Source: an uncultured Thermomicrobiales bacterium (GTDB lineage: Bacteria; Chloroflexota; Chloroflexia; Thermomicrobiales; UBA6265). Taken from it: a stretch of 6,020 nt of DNA. The stretch is from positions 1 through 6,020 of the forward strand of contig CADCWH010000348.1 of the NCBI GenBank assembly GCA_902806395.1. Reading direction: 5' to 3'. The notes beneath the pieces were generated by a model that was not told the DNA's origin, did no database searches, and was given only the letters and a program-made list of their open reading frames with translations. Shown here piece by piece: positions 1 through 4,952 of the stretch. The position numbers were made by a program, and so were the translations under genes. How positions within the stretch are numbered: the first letter of the stretch is position 1; each line of letters begins with the position of its first letter.

Positions 1-1525
1 AGGCTGCCAAAGCGGCGGTGCCGACGGCGTAGCCCTTGGTGAGCGCTTTGGTCGTGTTGCCGACCGAGTCGAGGGCGTCCGTGACCGCCCGGACCTCATC
101 CGGTTGATCTGACATCTCGACGATGCCGCCGGCGTTGTCGGTGATCGGGCCGAAGCAGTCCATCGCCAGGATGTAGGCGGCCGTCATCAACATGCCCATG
201 GTGGCGACGGCGGTACCGAAGATCCCGGCCGAGTCCTCGAACCCAGCGACGACAGGGAAGTCGACGGTGTTGCCCAGATAGAATGAGGAAAGGAGCGCCG
301 CCCCGACCGTCAGGGCCGGGATGCCGGTCGTCTCCAGACCCACCGCCATGCCAGAGATGATGTTGGTCGCAACACCCTGCTCGGACGCGTTGGCGATCTC
401 CCGGACGGGCCGGTAGCTGCCGGCGGTGTAGTACTGGGTGATGAACAGGAAGGCGAGGGAGGTCACGATGCCGATGAGGCCGCAGACCGCGTACTCGAAC
501 TTGCCGTAGGGCAGCATCCAGTAGCAGACGACGAAGAGGCTCACGGCCGACAGGGCAGCGGTGACGTAGAAGCCCCTGTTGAGCTCGGCCATCGGGTCCC
601 TGATGACCGCCTTCGGCTGGATCACGAGTGTCCCGACCAGCGACGCGAAGATGCCGAACGCGGCGAGGACGAGGGGGAAGAAGATCCAGGCAATATCGCT
701 GGTGCCGGTCGCCGCGCCCGACGCTTTGAAGAGCGCGACGCCCAAGATCATCGCGCCGATGATCTCGGCGGCGGAGGACTCGAAGATGTCCGCCCCTCGG
801 CCGGCGCAGTCGCCCACGTTGTCGCCGACGAGGTCGGCGATCACGGCCGGGTTGCGTGGGTCGTCCTCGGGGATGCCGGCTTCCACCTTGCCGACGAGGT
901 CGGCGCCGACATCGGCCGCCTTGGTGTAGATGCCACCGCCGAGTTGGGCGAAGAGGGCGACGAAGCTGGCGCCGAAGGCGAAGCCGACGATCCAGAAGGG
1001 GGTCTCGGCGACGGCCGCGAACTCGCCCTCGGCGACGGTGTAGACCATGCCATAGACGGCGAGGACGCCGAGCAGGCCCATCGCGATGATCAGGAACCCC
1101 GTGACGGCGCCGCCCCGCAGGGCGACTGTGAGGGCCTCTCCGAGGGAGCGCTGGGCGGCAGAGGCGGTCCGGACGTTGCTGCGAACCGCGACGTACATGC
1201 CGATGAAGCCGGAGATGCCAGAGAGCAGCGCGCCCATGAGGAACGCCAGCGACGTGACGACTCCGCGCGCGACGGCGTGGTCGTTCTCGAAGAGGGCGAC
1301 CAGGACGCCCATGAGGATCGCGACGACGACGGCCAGCACGCCGATGGTGCGGTACTGGCGGTTGAGATAGGCGATGGCGCCTTGGAAGATGCGGGCGGCG
1401 ATGTCTTGCATGGCCGGCGTGCCGGTATCCCGGCCCAGGACATCGCGGGCCAGCCAACTGGCGAAGGCGATCGCGATGATCCCGAAGATGATGACCGGCA
1501 TGCTATAGAGCAACGATTCGTCCAC
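1..1525 (-). CDS. hppA: K+-independent H+-translocating membrane pyrophosphatase, 3' part missing
   Basis: This integral membrane enzyme hydrolyses cytoplasmic pyrophosphate and pumps protons outward. The frame is open for 508 residues and runs off the left edge; the family is usually about 670-780 residues, so roughly the last quarter is absent. Visible motifs are the substrate/Mg loop [11 protein letters not shown] (residues 205-215, with the D-x3-D-x3-K-x-E pattern), the second Asp cluster DNVGDCAG (235-242), GPITDNAGG (459-467) and [12 protein letters not shown] (489-500). Lys493 and Thr496 in the last motif are the residues that mark the K+-independent class; K+-dependent enzymes have Ala at the first. 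That class is known to pump H+, not Na+. Many hydrophobic segments separate the motifs. I chose GTG at 1525 because an AGGGGGGG tract lies just upstream and gives a normal N-terminus ([15 protein letters not shown]); ATG at 1501 is possible but has no ribosome-binding site. The third Asp cluster expected near the C-terminus lies outside the window. Identity is very sure; the start is moderately sure. Confidence 0.97.
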   Translation of the reverse strand, partial: MDESLLYSMPVIIFGIIAIAFASWLARDVLGRDTGTPAMQDIAARIFQGAIAYLNRQYRTIGVLAVVVAILMGVLVALFENDHAVARGVVTSLAFLMGALLSGISGFIGMYVAVRSNVRTASAAQRSLGEALTVALRGGAVTGFLIIAMGLLGVLAVYGMVYTVAEGEFAAVAETPFWIVGFAFGASFVALFAQLGGGIYTKAADVGADLVGKVEAGIPEDDPRNPAVIADLVGDNVGDCAGRGADIFESSAAEIIGAMILGVALFKASGAATGTSDIAWIFFPLVLAAFGIFASLVGTLVIQPKAVIRDPMAELNRGFYVTAALSAVSLFVVCYWMLPYGKFEYAVCGLIGIVTSLAFLFITQYYTAGSYRPVREIANASEQGVATNIISGMAVGLETTGIPALTVGAALLSSFYLGNTVDFPVVAGFEDSAGIFGTAVATMGMLMTAAYILAMDCFGPITDNAGGIVEMSDQPDEVRAVTDALDSVGNTTKALTKGYAVGTAALAA

Positions 1526-1546
1526 ATCCCCCCCCTGCTGACGTGT

Positions 1547-1608
1547 GGACCCGATCGTTCGGGCCCGGCGTGCCACGGTTCGCCCCCGGGGCCCCACCGG
1601 ACCCGGGG
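1547..1608 (-). other. Structured GC-rich leader upstream of hppA
   Basis: Two inverted repeats sit between the putative hppA promoter and its start codon. The first (1547-1566) has GGACCCG and CGGGCCC arms, 7 bp with one G-U wobble in the minus-strand transcript, and a 6-nt loop. The second pairs CCCCGGG (1584-1590) with CCCGGGG (1602-1608) around an 11-nt loop. The first hairpin ends about 10 nt before the G8 tract that serves as ribosome-binding site. The repeats are seen directly; a regulatory role is only possible, because short palindromes are common in DNA this GC-rich. It matches no riboswitch class I recognise. Confidence 0.3.
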
Positions 1609-1696
1609 TTGACTTGCGCCCTGGGGCACCGTCCCATCGATTACGACGCGTGGAGAAGTCGCCGGTCCCGCGTGGGGGCGGCGTTCACGACGCGAT

Positions 1697-1705
1697 AGTG
1701 TATCA
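1697..1705 (-). promoter_or_regulatory. Possible extended -10 promoter for hppA
   Basis: The minus strand reads TGATACACT, that is a TGn extension followed by TACACT, a four-of-six match to TATAAT. It sits in a short AT-richer patch inside GC-rich non-coding DNA. No good -35 box is found 16-18 bp upstream, as is usual for extended -10 promoters. Transcription would start near 1690 and leave a leader of about 165 nt before the GTG start. The 249-bp gap after secF and the hairpin at 1731-1773 support separate transcription of hppA. Confidence 0.35.
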
Positions 1706-1730
1706 CGCCCCCACGCTCACCCGGCCCATC

Positions 1731-1773
1731 CCACCGGGCGAATCAGGTCGTGATGAGGCGAACGACCCGGTGG
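1731..1773 (-). terminator. Hairpin directly after secF, possible terminator
   Basis: A perfect 8-bp inverted repeat (CCACCGGG at 1731-1738, CCCGGTGG at 1766-1773) begins one base after the secF stop codon. Inside it, GGTCGT and ACGACC form a second 6-bp inverted repeat sharing part of the outer arm, so two hairpins can stack or compete. No T-tract follows in the direction of transcription, so it is not a textbook intrinsic terminator. It may instead end or stabilise the 3' end of the secD-secF message. Confidence 0.45.
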
Positions 1774-1774
1774 C

Positions 1775-2731
1775 CTACCGGTTCCCCGCCACCGCCGCAC
1801 CTCGGGTTCCCCCCCGACCGGTGATGCGTCCGAACAGGCGCTGGATCTCTCCGGTCTCCCACGCCACGAGGAGCTGGCTGGCATTGAAGATCGAGGAATA
1901 GGTGCCGCTGACCACGCCGAGCAGCAGCGCCAGGACGAAGTTGCGGGTCGAGGAGCCGCCGAACAGGTAGAGGGCGAGCAGGGTGAGGACCACGGTCAGG
2001 GACGTGTTCAGGGATCGGACCAGGGTCTGGGCCAGGCTGTAATCGACGACGCCCTCGAAGGTCGGGGCGGCGTGGCGGGCCAGGTTCTCCCGGATCCGGT
2101 CGAAGACGACGATCGTGTCGTGGACCGAGAAGCCGATCACCGTCAGCAGCGCGGTCACGAAGAGGGCGTCGATCTCCACGTCGGCCACCGCGCCCAGGAT
2201 CGAGAAGATGCCGACCACGAGCAGGACGTCGTGGAGCATCGCCACGATGGCGCAGGTGCCGTAGAGCCAGGGGTTCTGCGTGTTGCGGAAGGCCCAACCG
2301 ATGAACAGGAGAACTCCGAGGGACGCCAGACCGACGGCGAAGACCGCACGGTCTCGGATCGCATTACCTGCCGATGCGCCGATGGTGTTGATCTCCAGCT
2401 CCGTGAAGGTGCCGACCTCCCCCTCGATCGCGGCGTAGAGTTCGGCCTTCTCGGCCGATCCCTCACCGAGTTCGGGCATCCGGATCTGGATCCCGTTGCC
2501 GCCCTCGACCTGGACCGTCTGGACCGAGGCGGACTCGTAACCCTGCCCATCGAGAACCTCGCCGATGCGTTCGGTGGCGACCGCCTGGTCGAAGCGAAGC
2601 AGGATCTGCGTTCCCCCGGTGAAGTCGATGCCCTGCTTGAGGCCAAACAGTATCAAGGAGATCACCCCTGGGATGATCGCGATCAGCGAGATGGTGAACC
2701 AGAGGCGGCGCTTGCTGGCGAGGTGTTCCAT
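1775..2731 (-). CDS. secF: Protein translocase subunit SecF
   Basis: SecF (318 residues, typical length) pairs with SecD in the membrane. The complex uses the proton-motive force to complete protein export through SecYEG. The protein starts with a transmembrane segment (about 12-30), then the family motif GIDFTGGT (34-41), then an extracytoplasmic P4 domain (about 42-115), TIGASAGNAIRDRA (116-129) and five further hydrophobic segments. VIGFSVHDTIVVFDRIREN (198-216) is the conserved export-family signature; here Val-His stands where Leu-Asn is more usual. YSSIFNASQLLVAWE (278-292) matches the last helix. ATG at 2731 is chosen because AAAGGA lies 10 nt upstream and the protein then begins MEHLASKRRLW, as usual for SecF. 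An upstream in-frame ATG at 2863 would add 44 low-complexity residues overlapping the end of secD and is rejected. secF follows secD after 58 bp. The C-terminal tail is short, basic and Gly-rich. Confidence 0.97.
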   Translation of the reverse strand: MEHLASKRRLWFTISLIAIIPGVISLILFGLKQGIDFTGGTQILLRFDQAVATERIGEVLDGQGYESASVQTVQVEGGNGIQIRMPELGEGSAEKAELYAAIEGEVGTFTELEINTIGASAGNAIRDRAVFAVGLASLGVLLFIGWAFRNTQNPWLYGTCAIVAMLHDVLLVVGIFSILGAVADVEIDALFVTALLTVIGFSVHDTIVVFDRIRENLARHAAPTFEGVVDYSLAQTLVRSLNTSLTVVLTLLALYLFGGSSTRNFVLALLLGVVSGTYSSIFNASQLLVAWETGEIQRLFGRITGRGGTRGAAVAGNR

Positions 2732-2789
2732 GGGATCAGCGTCCTTTGGTCTGAGGTCGGGTGGCGACGGCGATGATGCTCGCGGGCGG

Positions 2790-4295
2790 TCAGTCGGCGG
2801 TACCGGCGTCGCCGAAGCGGGTCTCGACTCCGAACAGGCTCGGGTCCTGAGCCACTTGGGCATTTATCAGCAGGCGGAGGAACGTGCGGGTCACGATGAT
2901 GGCGGTGAACATGCTGACGGCCACGCCGATGAACAGCGTCAGGGCAAAGCCGGTGATGATGCTGGCACCGGAGAAGTTGCCGAACCAATAGAGGATTGCG
3001 CAGGTGATCATGGTCGAGATGTTGGAGTCGCGGATCGAGGGCCAGGCGTGGTTGAAGCCGGCCTCGATACCATTGCGGAGGGATCGGCCGATCCGCAGTT
3101 CCTCTTTGAGCCTGGCGAAGATCAGGACGTTGGCGTCCACCGCCATGCCGATCGACAGGATGAACCCGGCGATCCCGGCCAGGGTCAGGGTGACGGGGAT
3201 CAGTTTGAACAGGGCGAAGGTGAGGGCGGTGTAGATCAGGAGGGCGACCACCGACAGGAGGCCCGGCAAGCGGTAGTAGATGATCATGAAGATGGCCACG
3301 ATGGTCAGGCCCACGATGCCGGCGATCAGGCTGCGGTCGAGCGATTCCTGACCGAGGGTCGGGCCGACGGTGCGGCTGGAGACGACCGAGAGCGGTACCT
3401 CCAGGGAGCCGGAGCGCAGTTGGACGACGAGGTCCTGCACGCCTTGGGCGGTGGGGCCCTCGATGATGCCTTGGTTTGAGATGGCGCCGTTGATGACCGG
3501 GGCCGAGATGACGACCTTGTCGACGACGATCGCCATCTGGGACCCGATGTGGGAACTGGTGAAATCGAAGAAGCGGTCGGCGGCCTCGTCACTCAGCTCA
3601 AAGCCGACGACCGGGGCACCGATCTGGTTCGTGGTGACGTAGGCGTCGGAGATCTCGGAACCGCGGATGATGGTCGTGAGGACCGGTCCCTCGGGGGTCG
3701 CGGACGGCGAGGGGATGACCTCGGCGACCGGGGTGCCAGGGGTTGCCGCCGGGGACGCATCAGCAGCCACCGGGGTCGCACCCACGGCGACGGGCGAGAC
3801 GCCCGGGGTGCCGTCGGCGATCGGGGTGGCGTCGGGAGTGGCACCAGCGGCCGCGAGGTCGGCCGGACCGCCCAGCGAGGTGATCACCGTCTGGCCAGGT
3901 TGGACCGATGTCCCGGCGGGGTCGACGATCTCCAGCAGCGCGGTCTGCTGGACGACCCTGACGGCTTGCTCGGGATCCTCGACGCCGGGCAACTCGACGA
4001 TGATCTGGTCGTCGCCGCGAGTCTGGATCAGCGGCTCGCTGACGCCAAGGCCATTGACCCGGCGCTCGATCGTGTCCCGGGTGCCATTCATGGTCTCGGA
4101 ATCGACGTCTTGGCCAGCCGGGGGATTCGCTTCGAGGAGGACCTGGAGGCCGCCCTGGAGGTCGAGCCCCTGGTGGGCGTAGACGTCGTCCTTGAACCCA
4201 CCGATGTTGAGCACGCTGCTCGGCAGGCTGATCCAGGTGGCGAGCAAGGTGATGATGACGATGAAGACGAGCGTCTGTTGGGGACGGATGGACAC
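2790..4295 (-). CDS. secD: Protein translocase subunit SecD
   Basis: SecD (501 residues) is the partner of SecF. A first transmembrane segment (about 8-25) is followed by the family motif GLDLQGG (43-49) and a large extracytoplasmic P1 domain (about 50-318). Next come five hydrophobic segments (about 323-341, 345-363, 372-393, 425-440, 445-470), containing GIAGFILSIGMAVDANVLIF (374-393) and LKEELRIGRS (396-405), the strongest SecD signatures. Asp387 is the conserved membrane Asp of the AVDANV motif, linked to proton coupling in the family. The start is GTG at 4295, with GAGGGA 7 nt upstream and the usual short N-terminus before the first helix. A promoter lies about 100 bp upstream. The P1 domain carries an Ala/Thr/Pro-rich insert at 142-203 (separate entry). 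No yajC lies immediately upstream, where many genomes have it. Identity is very sure. Confidence 0.97.
   Translation of the reverse strand: MSIRPQQTLVFIVIITLLATWISLPSSVLNIGGFKDDVYAHQGLDLQGGLQVLLEANPPAGQDVDSETMNGTRDTIERRVNGLGVSEPLIQTRGDDQIIVELPGVEDPEQAVRVVQQTALLEIVDPAGTSVQPGQTVITSLGGPADLAAAGATPDATPIADGTPGVSPVAVGATPVAADASPAATPGTPVAEVIPSPSATPEGPVLTTIIRGSEISDAYVTTNQIGAPVVGFELSDEAADRFFDFTSSHIGSQMAIVVDKVVISAPVINGAISNQGIIEGPTAQGVQDLVVQLRSGSLEVPLSVVSSRTVGPTLGQESLDRSLIAGIVGLTIVAIFMIIYYRLPGLLSVVALLIYTALTFALFKLIPVTLTLAGIAGFILSIGMAVDANVLIFARLKEELRIGRSLRNGIEAGFNHAWPSIRDSNISTMITCAILYWFGNFSGASIITGFALTLFIGVAVSMFTAIIVTRTFLRLLINAQVAQDPSLFGVETRFGDAGTAD
3687..3872 (-). repeat. Ala/Thr/Pro-rich low-complexity insert in SecD P1 domain
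   Basis: Residues 142-203 of SecD consist of loosely repeated units such as ATPDATPIADGTP, VGATPVAADASPAATP and PSPSATPEGP. The insert lies between LLEIVDP (120-126), which precedes it, and VLTTIIRGSEISDAYV (205-220), which resumes the normal family sequence; many SecD proteins have only a loop there. It is flexible and Cys-free, and it is placed outside the membrane by topology. The reading frame stays open across it and the family resumes on the far side, so it is part of the protein and not a frameshift. Its style matches the linker in the ferritin-like protein at the other end of the window. Confidence 0.85.
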
Positions 4296-4301
4296 GCGGT
4301 T

Positions 4302-4307
4302 TCCCTC
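4302..4307 (-). promoter_or_regulatory. Ribosome-binding site of secD
   Basis: GAGGGA on the minus strand, 6-7 nt before the GTG at 4295, decides the start: no ATG is available near the expected N-terminus. Confidence 0.7.
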
Positions 4308-4327
4308 GCAGCCGGGCAGGCGCCCCG

Positions 4328-4342
4328 CGCCGCGAGGCGGCG
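4328..4342 (-). other. Small hairpin in the secD leader
   Basis: CGCCGC and GCGGCG form a perfect 6-bp stem with a 3-nt loop, about 20 nt upstream of the secD ribosome-binding site, inside the roughly 100-nt leader predicted from the promoter. It could affect translation start, but it may be a chance palindrome in GC-rich DNA. Confidence 0.25.
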
Positions 4343-4401
4343 GGAGACGGAGCCCCGGTTCGAAACACGAACGCCGATCATCCCGGCGGGCGGATGGACC
4401 G

Positions 4402-4431
4402 AGTATAGGAGTCCGGCCGGAGGGGGGTCAA
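4402..4431 (-). promoter_or_regulatory. Sigma-70-type promoter for secD-secF
   Basis: On the minus strand, TTGACC (4431-4426; five of six to TTGACA) is followed by an 18-bp GC-rich spacer and TATACT (4407-4402; five of six to TATAAT). Transcription would start near 4395, about 100 nt before the secD GTG. It is the best promoter match in the window and lies at the right place for a secD-secF operon. Confidence 0.7.
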
Positions 4432-4478
4432 ACACGTGGGGGAATAAGAGACAGAATCGGACCGTGTTCCAAAACCGG

Positions 4479-4667
4479 CTAAACCGGCGAGCGCTGGCCC
4501 GAACTCATCGTGCGAGCGGGGCCGGTGGCCGGACGGGCGTTCAGTGGGACGAGCCCGAGGCATCTCATCCTTGGCAGTGCCACGGGGCCGCTGTGCCCCG
4601 TGGTGGTCACGACTCGGGTGATTGATGCACGGCAGGTTGGGCACGGCAAATCTAGATTCAGTGCCAC
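4479..4667 (-). CDS. Doubtful small ORF with a Cys-x2-Cys motif
   Basis: A 62-residue frame that opens with GTG at 4667 and reads LDLPCPTCRASITRVVTTTG near its start, then ALPRMRCLG. CPTC followed by a basic stretch and another Cys recalls zinc-ribbon proteins such as the NrdR N-terminus, where the second pair is Cys-x2-Cys. Here the fourth Cys is missing (CLGL), and the remainder is Pro/Arg-rich like random GC-rich translation. No clear ribosome-binding site precedes the GTG, and the frame runs through the hairpin at 4580-4603. It may be a decayed zinc-ribbon gene or chance. Confidence 0.2.
   Translation of the reverse strand: MALNLDLPCPTCRASITRVVTTTGHSGPVALPRMRCLGLVPLNARPATGPARTMSSGQRSPV
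4580..4603. other. GC-rich hairpin, 9-bp stem
   Basis: CCACGGGGC and GCCCCGTGG form a perfect 9-bp stem with a 6-nt loop (CGCTGT). Neither side is followed by a T-tract, so it is not a standard intrinsic terminator. One of the two copies of the 10-bp direct repeat CAGTGCCACG overlaps its left arm. It could be part of a small RNA, a transcription stop helped by other factors, or a protein-binding palindrome. Confidence 0.45.
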
Positions 4668-4700
4668 GAATAGTACTGACTGACGATCAGGAGATTGTCG

Positions 4701-4814
4701 ATGAATATCACTATCTCCCCGCCCTTCATGGCGGAAGTCCCTCGAGTAGGCGCGTCGATCGGTGCCTGCTCAGAGCGAAAGGAGTCGGGATGTTCTGTGA
4801 GGATCGATCCCTGA
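4701..4814 (+). CDS. Doubtful 37-residue ORF on the plus strand
   Basis: ATG at 4701 is preceded by AGGAG 7 nt upstream, a good ribosome-binding site, and lies in the AT-richer patch. The product begins MNITISPPFMAEVPRVGA and has no recognisable domain, signal or membrane segment. No clear promoter is seen upstream. It would be the only plus-strand gene in the window. The ribosome-binding site is the only real support. Confidence 0.15.
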   Translation: MNITISPPFMAEVPRVGASIGACSERKESGCSVRIDP

Positions 4815-4867
4815 TGCGCGTCTCACGGCAACGCTCGCCCGGGCTGCCATGGCTGGGAGATCGCTGA
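4790..4867 (+). CDS. Doubtful 25-residue ORF on the plus strand
   Basis: ATG at 4790 has AAAGGAG 5 nt upstream, the best purine-rich match on the plus strand here. The product starts MFCEDRSLMRVSRQRS and has no recognised family. It overlaps the preceding small ORF in another frame, so at most one of the two is likely to be real. It ends just before the hairpin at 4883-4911, which could serve as a stop in this direction as well. Confidence 0.12.
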   Translation: MFCEDRSLMRVSRQRSPGLPWLGDR

Positions 4868-4882
4868 AAGGCCGTACACGGA

Positions 4883-4911
4883 CGGCGCCCCCGACAAGGC
4901 CGAGGGCGCCG
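4883..4911 (-). terminator. Hairpin after the ferritin-like gene, likely terminator
   Basis: CGGCGCCC (4883-4890) and GGGCGCCG (4904-4911) form a perfect 8-bp GC stem around a 13-nt loop, about 40 nt past the stop of the ferritin-like gene. No T-tract follows on the minus strand; CTTT follows on the plus side. Position and stem strength favour transcription termination or 3'-end protection, possibly in both directions. Confidence 0.5.
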
Positions 4912-4952
4912 CTTTGGCGAGGGCTGTGGACGGAACGTGGCCCGAGGGGAGG

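Larger units (their letters stand above)
4432..4882. other. Intergenic stretch without a convincing gene
   Basis: About 450 bp between the secD promoter and the hairpin after the ferritin-like gene. It is more AT-rich around 4640-4720 than the rest of the window. It holds a GC-rich hairpin (4580-4603), the 10-bp direct repeat CAGTGCCACG (4575-4584 and 4659-4668), a shorter repeat GCACGGCA (4627-4634 and 4641-4648), and several weak small ORFs listed separately. I see no tRNA, no mobile-element ends and no riboswitch I recognise. The stretch could hold a small RNA or regulatory sites for secD. Confidence 0.6.

Noticed and set aside
96..1457. 453-residue open frame on the minus strand inside hppA
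   Set aside because: It is an Arg-, His- and Pro-rich shadow in another frame of hppA; the hppA frame contains all family motifs.
1609..1640. TTGACT on the plus strand as a -35 promoter box
   Set aside because: No acceptable -10 box at 16-18 bp and no plus-strand gene downstream.
1526..1774. A riboswitch between secF and hppA
   Set aside because: The leader is GC-rich with simple palindromes and matches no riboswitch core I recognise.
2732..2863. 44-residue N-terminal extension of secF from an upstream ATG
   Set aside because: It overlaps the end of secD, is low complexity (Pro/Ser/Arg), and lies upstream of a good ribosome-binding site and normal SecF start at 2731.
2565..4625. Long plus-strand open frames opposite secD and secF
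   Set aside because: They are rich in Asp, Gly, Arg and His, show no domain, and mirror the codon pattern of real genes on the other strand.
4296..4700. A yajC gene upstream of secD
   Set aside because: No frame here encodes the single hydrophobic N-terminal helix and basic tail expected of YajC.
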